Assembly (NCBI GenBank): GCA_032718475.1
Contig: JAUCBJ010000539.1
Span: 31,742 to 95,741, forward strand
DNA: 64,000 nucleotides
From: Nemertoderma westbladi
Taxonomy: Eukaryota; Xenacoelomorpha; Nemertodermatida; Nemertodermatidae
Direction of reading: 5' to 3'
Shown: one piece after another, positions 1-10,641 of the stretch
Layout of the letters: each line of letters opens with the position of its first letter
Position numbering within the stretch: position 1 is the stretch's first letter
Notes under the pieces: model-generated
Database searches by the model: none
What the model was told of the DNA's origin: nothing
The model's input: the letters and a program-made list of their open reading frames with translations, nothing else
Position numbers and translations under genes: made by a program

Positions 1-14
1 ATTCGAATTTCAGT

Positions 15-320
15 TTATGGTTCCGACTCCGCTGGGCAGGATATATAGTCGACATAGTCCGTATTATGTAAATCGATAGGATGACCAGTAGTTAAGAAGC
101 CCATATACGTACCATTACGCTGCATATATCGAGCAGCGAATTTTCTATAGTCCAACTCTCGCGAGAGCTGCTCTTGGGACATTGGCGGTTCGATATAACG
201 ACCATCGTCCTCCGCAGCAGTTGGACTAACGTCGCCGCGTATTAAGCTATCAACAAACGCTTGTAAAAGTAGAGTATATCGCTCCCTGATACCAAGACCA
301 TCTTCTATCAACTCCGTCAT
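15..320 (-). CDS. Unknown repeated coding element, copy 1 (3' part leaves the window)
   Basis: I do not recognise this protein. On the minus strand an ATG at 320 opens about 100 codons rich in charged residues; key phrases are RDRERYTLLLQAFVDSLI-like helix text (seen as IRERYTLLLQAFVDSLI) and GTYMGFLTTGHPIDLH. The same protein text recurs at 60652-60984, and nucleotide similarity covers 1-388 against about 60652-61052, so this is a repeat family whose 5' limit lies near 388. The frame stops at 15-17, where copy 2 instead continues in another frame into a further 170 codons, so this copy is probably also broken. It could be a gag-like protein of a retroelement or a captured gene; neither is shown. 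Confidence 0.4.
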   Translation of the reverse strand: MTELIEDGLGIRERYTLLLQAFVDSLIRGDVSPTAAEDDGRYIEPPMSQEQLSRELDYRKFAARYMQRNGTYMGFLTTGHPIDLHNTDYVDYISCPAESEP

Positions 321-388
321 ATCTGCTATATATGAGTTTATCCATATTATAATGAGTTTATATTTAGGCGAGCGGGCGTCGCTGCCTA

Positions 389-1974
389 CCCCAATCAACC
401 CCCGGACAGTACGAGATCCTCAGCGCCGATGTGTCGTCGCCGCTGTACTTTCGCCAACGACGTAGCCGCACAACGACAACGACAACCGGCACAAGTCACT
501 CGACTGTCCGTCCCAAAGGCTTAGATGTACTTCAGGTTTTCCTTGGAGAGTTAGGTTACTCTTACGATTGCGACTAGCTACTGTAAACACACCTTAGCAG
601 TAACATTCACCTATAAACTCACAAATACCACACACACAACTTGTCACAAATTACACACATTCGGGCCATTTGTCCGTTAGTCAATGCCTTCCAGAATGTC
701 ACTGTATTATTATGTATCCTTGGATACTAGTAGTGCGCTATTTATTCCCTATGCTATTCAATGGGACAAGCTTTCTATTGTTCTTTTAACTCAATTCTAA
801 TTCTAGCGTGGTTGTTGCTATGGTGACATTATGCAAAGCTAGCGGTAGAATTAGGGTAGTTCCAATGCATACAGATCTGGGATGTTATTTAATAGTATTC
901 TTTAATAGTCAATGTTCTGTTTTATACATGACTTTATGAATTTTATCGGCTATTGACTATGTTTGGGAGACTTTCACACACTCATACGCATGATAAGATA
1001 AATCTCCGCTCCCTTGATCTATTAATTAATGGAATTTTGGGAATGTTATAAATTGCGTAAAAATGGCAATTTATTAAATTCATTAAAAGGCATGAATTTA
1101 AATTTATTCCCTGAAATTTTATTATTTGATAATTAAATTGACATATTTTGATTCTAGAACATGTCTGGGGACACAAGATCCTTCATTCTATGACAATTGT
1201 CTTTTTAAGAATATCGGTAAATGCTACGATATCTTAATTGACTAGAATTGTTGAAGGATCTGAATTTTACAGATTTTGATTTATTAGATTTGCAAATATT
1301 AAATAATTAATATTTGAGATGGGCACCAATTTATTCCAGAACTTGTCTGGGGACGTTAACCACTGATTCTATAATTTGTCTTTCAAGTATATCGGTGGGT
1401 GCCGCGATATCTTAATCGACTAGAATTACAGATGGTCAAAAGGTTTAACAGATTTATGTGCGTTTTACGCTACTGTTAGAGGGACATCACGCTACTATAT
1501 GTATTATTATATACGGTATGAGAGCAATATCGCACGAAGCAATGTCAGTGTGAAGAGGCAAGTCGTTTCCAAAGTCTACCCAGAGCTTGGTTTAGCCGAG
1601 ACACGAGGATCTGAACTTTGCATTCCTAATACTCTGCCTACCAATAATACTTAAATATAGTAGTGGCTTTATTGTACTTTAATAAGTACGGACATTTCAT
1701 CTTACTGTAGTCACGTATTTATAATATGATACGGACAGTAAGGAAAGAGGAAAAGAATTATTTCTTGCCGTCGCATTAAATATAATATATACGTAATTAA
1801 GTAATAAACGCGAATATATATTGCACTAATCTACTAAATAATCGCTAAAATAACATTCTACTGAATAAAATTAAAGAAAACGATTATAATAAAATTACAT
1901 AGTAATACATACAGAAATATAAAAATAATAAAATAATATAAAATAATAGAGTCACACACCCACTCCATATGTTG
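389..1974. other. Intergenic AT-rich stretch, no gene seen
   Basis: No convincing coding sequence is visible. Bases 400-500 are GC-richer than the surroundings but carry no sustained frame. The main structure is the imperfect duplication listed at 1151-1430. A 3' LTR for the BEL element at 1975-5400 was looked for here and not found. Confidence 0.5.
1151..1430. repeat. Imperfect tandem duplication, two units about 180 bp apart
   Basis: Two related blocks of about 100 bp begin at 1151 and 1331. Shared landmarks are CTTGTCTGGGGAC-like text, ATATCGG, CGATATCTTAAT and GACTAGAATT, in the same order and orientation. The function is unknown; they may be LTR or UTR debris of a retroelement. Confidence 0.7.
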
Positions 1975-4900
1975 TTACGTTATGGAGTCCCTAGATGTTT
2001 GAAGGATTAGGGAGGTGGTCGTGGGAAGAGAATCTTGCCTTCCACAGTTTCCGGAGAGTCCTCCATTCCCTTCCGATAAACACAAACGACCGACTGGGTG
2101 ATTGAGTCGCTGCATCCTGAATACAATTCCAGGTTTCCTCTTCGTCCTGGAATAGTGACGATAGAAACATCGCTCAAAGTATATGACGGCGTCACAAAGC
2201 CGATTCCAGGAGCTATAGTGGTCCGTCGCTCTCTGCAGGAGAGGTGAGAGTCCCTGAGAGACGTCTGATGTTCCAGAGCTCCAATCGCTCTCTCTGATCT
2301 TCATGAAGGATCCACTCGCGGTGGGGAGGCCCAGATCCACGGCGTCGTCCCTGGCAACATGTAATACCGACAGATCTATCCCGGGTTCAAATAACTCCGA
2401 TCCACCCGTCCGGGTTTCAGGTTCGACTTTCTCCGCTCCCTTGGCTGGTCTAATCTCAGTCGGAGTAAGATGGGGAGGCCATTCATTCTCCTTACTCAGG
2501 AAGTCGGGTTCACCTAACCGGTCTATAGTATCTGTCAGTTCTTGAGGAGTTGCTCCTCTGGAAGCGATGTCAGTTGGATTAAACTTCTTGGGGCAATATC
2601 TCCATTGATCTATATTGGAGCTAAGATTGTCATTATCTGAGGAGTGTGGTGTTCCCTCAGTTGGGTCGTCTCCCTCACTAGTATCATCTTCCCATTCACT
2701 CACCTGGCAGACGCGATCTTGAAGCAGTCTTTCCCTGAGCGTTCTACGGGAAGGTCCAGTAAGGTACCAACCTACTCTAGTTCTTACCGCATAGGTCTGT
2801 AGTGGCTGCGGTTGAGCAGGTCGTTTCTCTAATGTCTCCAGCGCCTCATGCGCGTTTTGACCGATTAATATTTGTACTCCAGGATAATCGGTGTCGAATC
2901 TAGGGATGTTAAGTTGTTGGGCATGATCATCTTCGTCCCAATTATAAGGTTCCACTTGGGTGGTAGCGAAGTTCTTTATTGCCACCATTTTTACTGACCT
3001 TATACTGTATTCTCCTAGTTTATCCTGTGGAGTGGACAACTCACCTATATAATAGTCGGCAGCTACAGTAGAATTCCAAACCTGCATGATCCCTGACATG
3101 TTTAGCTTGGTTCGGAACTTGGGTTGTCCAGCAAAGATGACTTCGGCTAGTTCTTTATCGATGAATGTTCCTGTGCTACCGGAGTCCAGGAGGGCGTTCA
3201 CTATATAGCTCTTCTGAGGTCCGTGGACCCGTAACTGGACTACAGGAAATTCTCGGATTCCTATATTGGAAGTTGGCGCTTTCCAAGATGGTTGTTGATC
3301 GGAAGTAGTTAAGGTAAGGTCGCTGTCTGTGTCTTTCTCATACACGAGTGCTCGATACACTGCGGTGGTGTTTATTAGGTAACAGGATTCGTTTTGGTCG
3401 GAGAACTCGTCCGTATAGAATCCTTCCATCTCAGATTGATCAGTGTCGTTCACATCACTGAATTGGACATGTAGTTCGGACTCACTTACCTGACTCGGGC
3501 TGTTTCGTTCGAATTCCATGTGCAACAAGATATGATGTTTTGCGCCGCACTTCGCACACCTTGCGTCGGAGTTACAGGTTCGCCGTTGGTGTCCTCGTCT
3601 GAGACAATTATAACACAACCGCTTATCCCACATGACTTCACGTCTATCCTTTAGTGATTTCCTCAGGAATTTATCACACGCATTTAAACGGTGGGGCCCG
3701 TCGCACAGCACACATTTGGGCTTGATGTTACTTACTTTAACATGTGCTGTGTGGTGCACACTTGTTCTTTCCTCGGGCTTTCTCACCTGAATTCTTTTAG
3801 GAGACGTAGGAGGGGTTTTTTGTACCGGTTCCCTTCTGTCATTGGGTCGAGACTTGGATTTACTTACCTGATCTTTAGGCATTTTATTGACATAAGATCT
3901 GTCAGTGTCTTTCCCGCTGTCCTCTCCTTGAGAAGTTTGGCTTTCACCGTCGTCGGTATAACATACTGGTGTTACCCTTCTCCTAGAAACGGGTTTCTCA
4001 CTTACCTTACTTTCCGCTGTCTTCTCTCTGGACTGCTTTATGAGCTGTAATTTCACCTCGCTATCCAGGAATGACATGAGATCAGCCATGGTAGGGTCTC
4101 GTTGTTGTTGTTCCATCATATATAACACCTTCTTGTCCCAGCGTGTACCTACTCCACCCTTGGGCAAAGTAGATGCTAAGGCTCCTACAACCATAGAATT
4201 CTGGTATTCATGAGACTTACCTAACCAATCTAGTTGTCTACAGATCTCCTGAATCTCATCGGAAAACTCTATAATCCCGCTGCTAAGAAACTTTCGGGGC
4301 GCCATTAATTTCGCATATAAATACCTAGCTATGTTAGTCCTATTACCATACCTGATGTTTAGTGTATCCCAAACTTGTCTTAATCCATCTGGATGTCCAA
4401 TAAATTTTAACGCCATTGACTTGGGAGGTCCTTCCAAACATTCGATGAGGAATCTAAGTTTCTCTCCGTTAGATAGTACAGAGTTCTGTATGTTATCTTT
4501 ATAATATTCATTAAAAGGTAACCATTTCATCTCATCTCCATTGAACTTGACGATCTCTCCCACCTTTACCGCTTGCCGTGCTTCGGTTCTAGCCATTTGA
4601 CGCGTAAAACTTTCTTGGGCCATCGTGTTATTGAATATCGAGTTATCGGTATATAAATTTCTCGGATTATGATCAGGTCTATAGGGAATATCACTATCAA
4701 CAGGTCTATAATTACCCTGAATAGGGTTTACTATAGGAGTTTCTACTTCGCTAGCAGTATAGATGCGTGTAGGCTCCACACCTTGCGCATGAGATACTTC
4801 AGACCTAACGGGTTGACACATTGTTACAGGGGGTGGTGTTATACCCCTTTGTATGTTCACTAATTTATCGCATTCTAATGCGATACTTTGCTGCACCTTT

Positions 4901-5400
4901 TGCAACTCTAACCTACTTTCCCTTACTGTTCCCTTGAGCTGCTGAACAGTCTCTTCCATTTCCCGGACCTGCTGAGAGGAGCACAAACAGTGTTCCCTCA
5001 GCTGCTCGAGCAGGAGACCCATCTCCCGTCGTCCCTCAGCTACCCACTCAACCGCCGAAGCGGGAGTCGCCAACGTTGTAGCGGGCGAGCGAGAGACGAC
5101 GGGCGATAAATTCTTAATATCTCGCTCGGCGTCCAGGATGGGTTCGGACTCGGGAACAGTCCTACTGGGCACAGGTAGTTTAGTACTGTACAAAGGGAAT
5201 TTATAGGCAGGTTCTGGGAGTACAGGTGTCTCTATCTTTCTTTCCGCTTCTACTGTTGCCATTGCCTCTGCCGCCTTTCTTTTCGCTTCTGCTGTTGCCA
5301 TTGCCTCTGCCATCTTCCTTTCAAGACCCTGTCCAAGTCTAAGGCTGATTCTAACACCTTCCAAAAGACTATCTGACAGTGCCCGTTTTGTGTCAGACAT
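1975..5400 (-). CDS. BEL/Pao retrotransposon gag-protease ORF with RT, RNase H and integrase deleted
   Basis: A continuous 1141-codon ORF starts at an ATG at 5398-5400. Residues 28-57 hold a duplicated Ala/Glu helix (AEAMAT repeats) and 120-190 a probable coiled coil. Residues 283-450 match the DUF1759-type gag region of BEL/Pao elements. Zinc knuckles lie at 561-628 (CVLC..H..C, CYNCLRRGHQRRTC, CAKC..HH). An A17-type aspartic protease carries DSGST at 739-743. After about residue 925 the reverse transcriptase and RNase H expected in this family are absent; the frame runs straight into the linker that normally follows RNase H (NPTDIASRG at 940-948), then into YSSWNRLC-like text near 1063, and ends in an unrelated-looking frame. 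Integrase is missing. The frame stays open across the join. It would make structural protein and protease only, so this is either a deletion derivative mobilised in trans or a co-opted gag. The family assignment is firm; function is not. Confidence 0.92.
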   Translation of the reverse strand: MSDTKRALSDSLLEGVRISLRLGQGLERKMAEAMATAEAKRKAAEAMATVEAERKIETPVLPEPAYKFPLYSTKLPVPSRTVPESEPILDAERDIKNLSPVVSRSPATTLATPASAVEWVAEGRREMGLLLEQLREHCLCSSQQVREMEETVQQLKGTVRESRLELQKVQQSIALECDKLVNIQRGITPPPVTMCQPVRSEVSHAQGVEPTRIYTASEVETPIVNPIQGNYRPVDSDIPYRPDHNPRNLYTDNSIFNNTMAQESFTRQMARTEARQAVKVGEIVKFNGDEMKWLPFNEYYKDNIQNSVLSNGEKLRFLIECLEGPPKSMALKFIGHPDGLRQVWDTLNIRYGNRTNIARYLYAKLMAPRKFLSSGIIEFSDEIQEICRQLDWLGKSHEYQNSMVVGALASTLPKGGVGTRWDKKVLYMMEQQQRDPTMADLMSFLDSEVKLQLIKQSREKTAESKVSEKPVSRRRVTPVCYTDDGESQTSQGEDSGKDTDRSYVNKMPKDQVSKSKSRPNDRREPVQKTPPTSPKRIQVRKPEERTSVHHTAHVKVSNIKPKCVLCDGPHRLNACDKFLRKSLKDRREVMWDKRLCYNCLRRGHQRRTCNSDARCAKCGAKHHILLHMEFERNSPSQVSESELHVQFSDVNDTDQSEMEGFYTDEFSDQNESCYLINTTAVYRALVYEKDTDSDLTLTTSDQQPSWKAPTSNIGIREFPVVQLRVHGPQKSYIVNALLDSGSTGTFIDKELAEVIFAGQPKFRTKLNMSGIMQVWNSTVAADYYIGELSTPQDKLGEYSIRSVKMVAIKNFATTQVEPYNWDEDDHAQQLNIPRFDTDYPGVQILIGQNAHEALETLEKRPAQPQPLQTYAVRTRVGWYLTGPSRRTLRERLLQDRVCQVSEWEDDTSEGDDPTEGTPHSSDNDNLSSNIDQWRYCPKKFNPTDIASRGATPQELTDTIDRLGEPDFLSKENEWPPHLTPTEIRPAKGAEKVEPETRTGGSELFEPGIDLSVLHVARDDAVDLGLPTASGSFMKIRESDWSSGTSDVSQGLSPLLQRATDHYSSWNRLCDAVIYFERCFYRHYSRTKRKPGIVFRMQRLNHPVGRLCLSEGNGGLSGNCGRQDSLPTTTSLILQTSRDSIT

Positions 5401-6714
5401 TTTTGTTTGTACAGTTGAATGCCTACTGCTATATTACAGTCTAAGCAAGTCTAGTAATTCAGTATTAACTGCTAGCCTAGTAATTAATTACCGATACTGC
5501 TACTCAGTGTAGCATGATATATATATAATATATTAGAATACCGGTATGCTTATAGTATATATAAGTATTATTACAGACTAGGTTTATCTCAGAATACCGG
5601 TATAATTTTAGCACAAATATATATAAATATATAATAGGCCTATCGGGAATACCGGTATACAGCTTACAATTTGTAGTATATATAATTCTGGACTAGAATT
5701 AATTACAAGTACCGGTATAATTTCAGCCTAAATTTACAGAAATAAAGATAATAGGCCTATCGTAAATACCGGTATATCAATTATTTTAAATAATTGAATT
5801 TCTGAACTTTAGGGTTACTTTGTTACTTTACTTACTTTATTACCGTTATTTGAACAGTAGTCCAACTGATATTGAGACCTAATGGTTATATGGTAGGCCT
5901 ACTATTTATAAATCGTTAGATTTGATTTATAATATATATATACCCGTTTTAATGGGCTTTGTCAATATTTGAAATAAATGTTATTATTTCTGGGGAGTAA
6001 TCACTACACAAAGCGGTACGCTTTCAGTGAAGTGTTACTTATAGGACACTAAAACAAATAATTCTAATTTACCTAAGTTACTTAATACTACAAATTACGT
6101 ACAATTCGGGTTGAGATTACAATCTCTAAATAAACACAAAAATTTACAAAAAAACACAAAATACGAATTTTTAGGGTAATTTTACAAGAAGTCTACAAAC
6201 CAGCCTAACAAAGGGTTAGAATCTGGTTATTACAACGAACAGGGTACTACGGTATTTGAAAATAATAAGTAGTAGTAAATACACTGCGTTGTCTAGATAG
6301 GAAAATACCACCGCCTGACGACCTATAGCCGTATCGCTATAGGTTCTACGTTATGTATCACGGAGTGTTCCTACCTAGAAGCTAATAGAGCTAATCGAAG
6401 GTGCCTATCAACCACTTTACAACACAAATATAATGCCTACAATAATTACTTTCGGAAAGCACTGTACACTAAACCCTAAATTAGGTACGAGTACTTGTAC
6501 AACAGATAATCAGTAGTTAACTATACTTGAACAGCTAAAAGAACCACGGCATCTGCTGGAGTGACCGGTGCACAAAATCACCAGTCTTTACCTACGCCAA
6601 GCAGCCCGTGTAGTACCGGGGTTAATTTAACTATAACGGTATGTATAACAAACACAATTACTGTAGGAACAAACTTGGGGAATATGAATGTTGCGAATAA
6701 TCGCATAAACTCTG

Positions 6715-7285
6715 AATAATAAATATTACGCTACGCGTACAAACTACTCAAACAAAATGCAGACCAAATACCGACAGACTACTATCAAGCCTAAACAAAC
6801 TACGGTATATGCAGACTCCGAAATGATTAGGCAGTATGCGTTCTAACCCAGTAGTACGACTTATTCTTTAATTGGGGGTTTACCTTACAGCATTCGCTGC
6901 CCCTACTTCCTAACCGTTCTTTATCGGACAAGTGATCTACACACGCTGCAATCCGCTCAGGCCTAATAACAGCCAGACAACTATCCAGCCTACAAATTAT
7001 CTAAATAAATATTATACGCTACCCGTACAGACTTACACAAACAAAGTACAGACTAAACGATGGCAGACTACTCTCAAGCCTAAATAAACTACAGGACATG
7101 CAGACTCCGAAATGATTAGGCAGTATGCGTTCTAACCCAGTAGTACGACTTATTCTTTAATTGGGGGTTTACCTTACAGCATTTGCTGCCCCTACTTCCT
7201 AACCGTACTTAATTGGACAGGTGCTCTACACACACTGTAATCCGTTCAGACCTCACAGCAATCAGACAACAGCTCAGCCTACAAA
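6715..7285. repeat. Tandem duplication, about 285-bp unit
   Basis: Two adjacent units are nearly identical. Landmarks occur at the same offset: ATTATACGCTAC text at about 6725 and 7010, and the block with TTAGGCAGTATGCG, CAGTAGTACGACTTATTC and GGGGGTTTACCTTACAGC at about 6825-6915 and 7110-7200. High identity suggests a recent duplication within the BEL leader. Confidence 0.85.
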
Positions 7286-7469
7286 TTGTCTGTACAATCT
7301 GATCAGGTTTACACGCCTTCTGTTCAATACTGGCCTACTAACAAATAAAACTGACAGAAATAAGTAAGCTCCAAAAGAAACAAGGGGTGTACAGTCCCTA
7401 ATCTCTTAAACAGCCTACCGGTATACAACAATCAAGTCGAATAATACTAATGTACTTATACGGAAGTAC

Positions 7470-7600
7470 CGGTTAGGACAGTTAGGCCTACGGACCTACA
7501 GAAGTACCGGTTCTGGCAGTTGGACCTACGGGCCTACGGCAGTACCGGTTCTGGCAGTTGGGCCTACTGACCTACAGATGTACCGTTCAGGTTTACCGGT
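7470..7600. repeat. Short tandem repeat, about 38-bp unit, three copies
   Basis: Units share GGCCTAC, GACCTACAG and TACCGGTTCTGGCAGTTG. The array sits directly before the LTR-like repeat at 7656. A different minisatellite sits in the same position before the second copy at 58209. Confidence 0.7.
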
Positions 7601-7655
7601 TGACCGGTACTTTCAACTTTATTGCTTACTGCAATAAAGAAGCTATATCCTTTAT

Positions 7656-8893
7656 TGTTCGCGCTTTCAGACCTTTGGCAGTTTAACCCGCCAAATTAGG
7701 ATGTCTTCTAGATAATAAATCGCTTTAGCCTCTGACAAGTATTTGATTCACTACACTAGTTGAAACCAATCTGTGCGCGATCATTCACCCGTTGGATATA
7801 CCCGGGAGATTGACTTCGACGGCTTAATCGTATTGCTATGTAAGCCTAATGTATTATTCGACTGACAGTATTATATAATCTCTGACAATATTATTCACCT
7901 TCGGGGAATATTAACAGTTCCTTTAGGACGTGGCGCTCTATCTATATAAACAGAGCTATGACTTAAACTACTCACAACGATATGGCTTAGTTATAATTCA
8001 CATATATGTCGCATTCTTTAGGAAATGCTTCTTTATCAGTTTCACTCATACACAATGCTGCACAATACTGCACACTAATCTGCCGATCTTCACTGATTTT
8101 AGTCACATATAAAAGGAACACGGACTGAATCATGTAGGGTCTATCAAATAACATTAGATTCACTTCAAACCACTTTAACATAAGTCACAATCGTTATATG
8201 TAACCCTTCTCTCTTACCTTCGGTATATCAAGAATATTGGGTTTTCGGGGTTATTTCTCGTTATTCCAATATAATAATTCATCAACAAATATAATGAATA
8301 ACCGACAGCAAAATCAGTAAAGTTAAGGTATAAATGATTTGGTATGGTATGCCGCATTTATGGATGTTATGCAGGTCGATAAAGGATATATGTCCTTATA
8401 ATTAAGCCTACTAGTGTAAGGCTAAAGCAGAAAAGCACAAAATACTCTAAAGCCGTTCTTCCTGGCTTAGAATCACTAACAACACTGATAAGAATAACTA
8501 TAAGAATACCAGCTACCCTTATTCCACGAAGCTCCCGTTCAACACAGAGAAAGAGCAGTGAGATAGGAAAATTCAGTTCAGTAGCTCTGTGATAGGTCAA
8601 AATCAAAGCTAACTCAAATTCTATTGGCAGATACAGAAAGCTGCAACGTGGCAATATCAGCCGTTAGCCGTCGTCATGGTAGCGACACTGTTTTCAAGAG
8701 TATCGAGCTTTTTACGTCATGAAATTGCAGATTATGTCCTCTAAAGTACAAATACAGTTCAAATACAGAAGAAATGACTTTTATGTCCTCTAAAACACCA
8801 GTACAGCAAGGACACGGCCTTTTTATGCCTGGCAAACCAACTACAGAGTACTTTAAGGGAAAATAACCGGTTAATGACGCAAAAGCTTTTACA
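7656..8893. repeat. LTR-like repeat, copy A (TG...CA ends)
   Basis: About 1238 bp are shared, in the same orientation and clearly diverged, with 58209-59375. Similarity stops sharply at both ends: the shared unit begins TGTT and ends TTTTACA, the TG..CA termini expected of a long terminal repeat. A TATA-like TATATAAAC lies at 7942 on the plus strand. No target duplication or primer-binding site is obvious beside it. It could be the 5' LTR of the minus-strand BEL element or a solo LTR of another family; orientation is undecided. Small open frames inside it (7930-8181, 8367-8654) are not convincing genes. Confidence 0.6.
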
Positions 8894-8952
8894 CCATCAT
8901 TTCCTTTCCCATAGTGATAATTTATATATTTAGTGGAAACTAAATATTTTAG

Positions 8953-9100
8953 GGCGGGGTAGCTCAGTTGGTTGAGCGCCGGGCCTGCAATCTATTGGTT
9001 GTAGGTTCAGCCCCGCCAGGGTCCACTCAACCTTTCATCCACTGGGGTCGATAAAATGAGTACCAGTTAAATAACTGGGAGCAAATCTTGGGATAGGAGT
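8953..9100 (+). repeat. tRNA-derived SINE
   Basis: A tRNA-like head (TAGCTCAGTTGGTTGAGCG as A box, GTAGGTTCAG as a poor B box, GGCGGGG/CCCCGCC acceptor-like pairing) is followed by GGGGTCGATAAAATGAGTACC, 21 bases shortened here to its core GTCGATAAAATGAGTACC. From memory, that tail resembles a conserved segment of invertebrate tRNA-derived SINEs. The anticodon arm does not fold properly, so this is not a working tRNA. A run of about 22 C follows at 9105. Confidence 0.65.
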
Positions 9101-9479
9101 AGCCCCCCCCCCCCCCCCCCCCCCCCTACCCTCGGGTAGCAGCCATCGAAAGAGGAGCCTTCGGGACGCCTCCGGCTTCGGCCGACTGTTTGCTTGCTTT
9201 GCTTTTGCTTTTGAAATATTTTAGTGTAACATTTTTATTAAGTCAATAATTTATTATTAACTGCTTTTATTTTATCGCTATTCATTGCTGATCCAAAGTT
9301 GGTGTAGCAGTACTCAGAAGTATGCTGTGTTATGGAGAAACTTCCCAAAATTTCAAAAGATGGGGTGCATGAAAATTATTTTTCAGCTTGATCGCCAATT
9401 GAAAACGTCTCATTAAAAAATATTTTAAAAATCTAGATTACCCTTGCACTACTAGAGTAAAAAAAGCAAAGTTAGTTTT
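9101..9479. other. No gene seen; C-homopolymer and AT-rich DNA
   Basis: A poly-C run (9105-9126) is followed by AT-rich sequence without a plausible frame or clear repeat. Confidence 0.5.
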
Positions 9480-9940
9480 TGATACTTTTTATTTCAGAAA
9501 TATTATATCTATATCATATTAGCTATTTATTGTTAGGTACTGAAAATTATGTTCTACTTCTAGAACAAATATTTTTTGTTCTAGAACATTTTTTTAAAAA
9601 TAGTGCCACTTAACGGTACTACGATTTTATTAGTTCAAATCAATTTCATAAAATGTGGTTTCTTTTTTGACCTCCAACGAAATTCGACGACATGGTTCTG
9701 ATTGAGCTTCTCTGTTGTCTCTTTCCGTATTCGCATGAGCGATTGTATAGATAATTAATTAATAATAATAATAATATGACATAATAAACAAGTTGTTATT
9801 TTTTTTTTAAAAATGTTCTATAACAAAAAATATTTGTTCTAGAATATAATTTTTTCACCGAACAATAGCTAACATGAAATAGATCATTTCTAAAAAAAAT
9901 AGAAAAACTGACTACTACAAAAAATAACGTTTATAGGTAC
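9480..9940. mobile_element. Foldback element (inverted arms about 140 bp)
   Basis: The text around 9545-9600 (TTCTAGAACAAATATTTTTT, TTTTTAAAAATA) is mirrored in inverse complement at 9790-9860, and weaker pairing extends outward to AGCTATTTATTG against CAATAGCT. A related piece occurs at 37440-37690. No ORF is present, which fits a MITE or foldback transposon. Confidence 0.55.
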
Positions 9941-9997
9941 ACATACTGCACCATGTCCTGGAATATAGTGACGTTATTTTCGTCGTTATTGTGTCAA

Positions 9998-10482
9998 ATT
10001 TTTCTACAAATTTTAATGAGATTGCATGAAATTTGAAACAGAGATAGTTTCAACTCCCCCCTCCTTGCTGGGTGAGCCAGAATTTTTATTTTTTGCTCTC
10101 ATTTCTTCAGCTACAAGCGTTTAAAAAAGGTGTCTCCGTCGATATTTCACCAGTTACACCGCAATTATTCTTCAAACCATGCAACTTTCGAACGCTCATA
10201 TCTCCGCTATTTTAGAACGAAATTCAGGTTGTGTTACATATTTGGAATATTTGGAATCCTTGATTAGCCAGCTTTCTAATACTACCAATACATCACTATA
10301 AAGCTTGAAGAATAACTGCGGTGTAACTGGTGCAATTTCGACGGAGACACCTTTTTCAAACGCTTGTAGCTAAAGAATGAAAGCGAAAATAAAAATACTG
10401 GCTCAGCCAGCAAGGAGGAGGGAGGTGAAACTATCTCTGTTTCAAATTTTATGCAATCTCATTAAGAGTTGTAGAAAAAAAT
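9998..10482. mobile_element. MITE-like foldback element with about 185-bp inverted arms
   Basis: The left arm 9998-10186 and right arm 10296-10482 are inverse complements through many landmarks: GAGATTGCAT, CAGAGATAGTTTCA, CTCCTTGCTGG, TACAAGCGTTT, GTGTCTCCGTCGA, CCAGTTACACCGCA. The loop is about 110 bp. A poly-G run follows at 10483. No transposase is encoded, so it would depend on one supplied elsewhere. A short match to one arm (GAGATTGCACGAAATTTGA) lies at 19678. Confidence 0.8.
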
Positions 10483-10641
10483 GGGGGGGGGGGGGGGGGG
10501 GAGTTGTACCAGAATAAGGACGTGGACGTGGTGTATAGTAGTGCCGTTGACTGCCTCTCTTTACACTACAATAACTACATACACTACAATAAAAATGATG
10601 GCTCATTGGCTTTTGACATCATCTATTTATTCCCTTAAATA

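Larger units (their letters stand above)
5401..7655 (-). other. Untranslated leader region of the BEL element, repeat-rich
   Basis: No coding frame is seen between the gag start and the LTR-like repeat at 7656. The stretch is built of repeated blocks. ACCGGTAT palindromes recur at 5539, 5600, 5652, 5710 and 5768, two of them with a shared AATAGGCCTATCG block. A 285-bp tandem duplication lies at 6715-7285 and a 38-bp repeat at 7470-7600. Assignment as the element's 5' leader is inferred from position only. Confidence 0.45.

Noticed and set aside
400-1974. 3' LTR for the BEL element
   Set aside because: No similarity to the LTR-like repeat at 7656-8893 or to the leader was found here.
2303-2545. 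Plus-strand frame within the BEL region
   Set aside because: Antisense of the BEL coding frame.
8953-9020. Possible functional tRNA gene
   Set aside because: A and B boxes are present but the anticodon stem does not pair and SINE body sequence follows.
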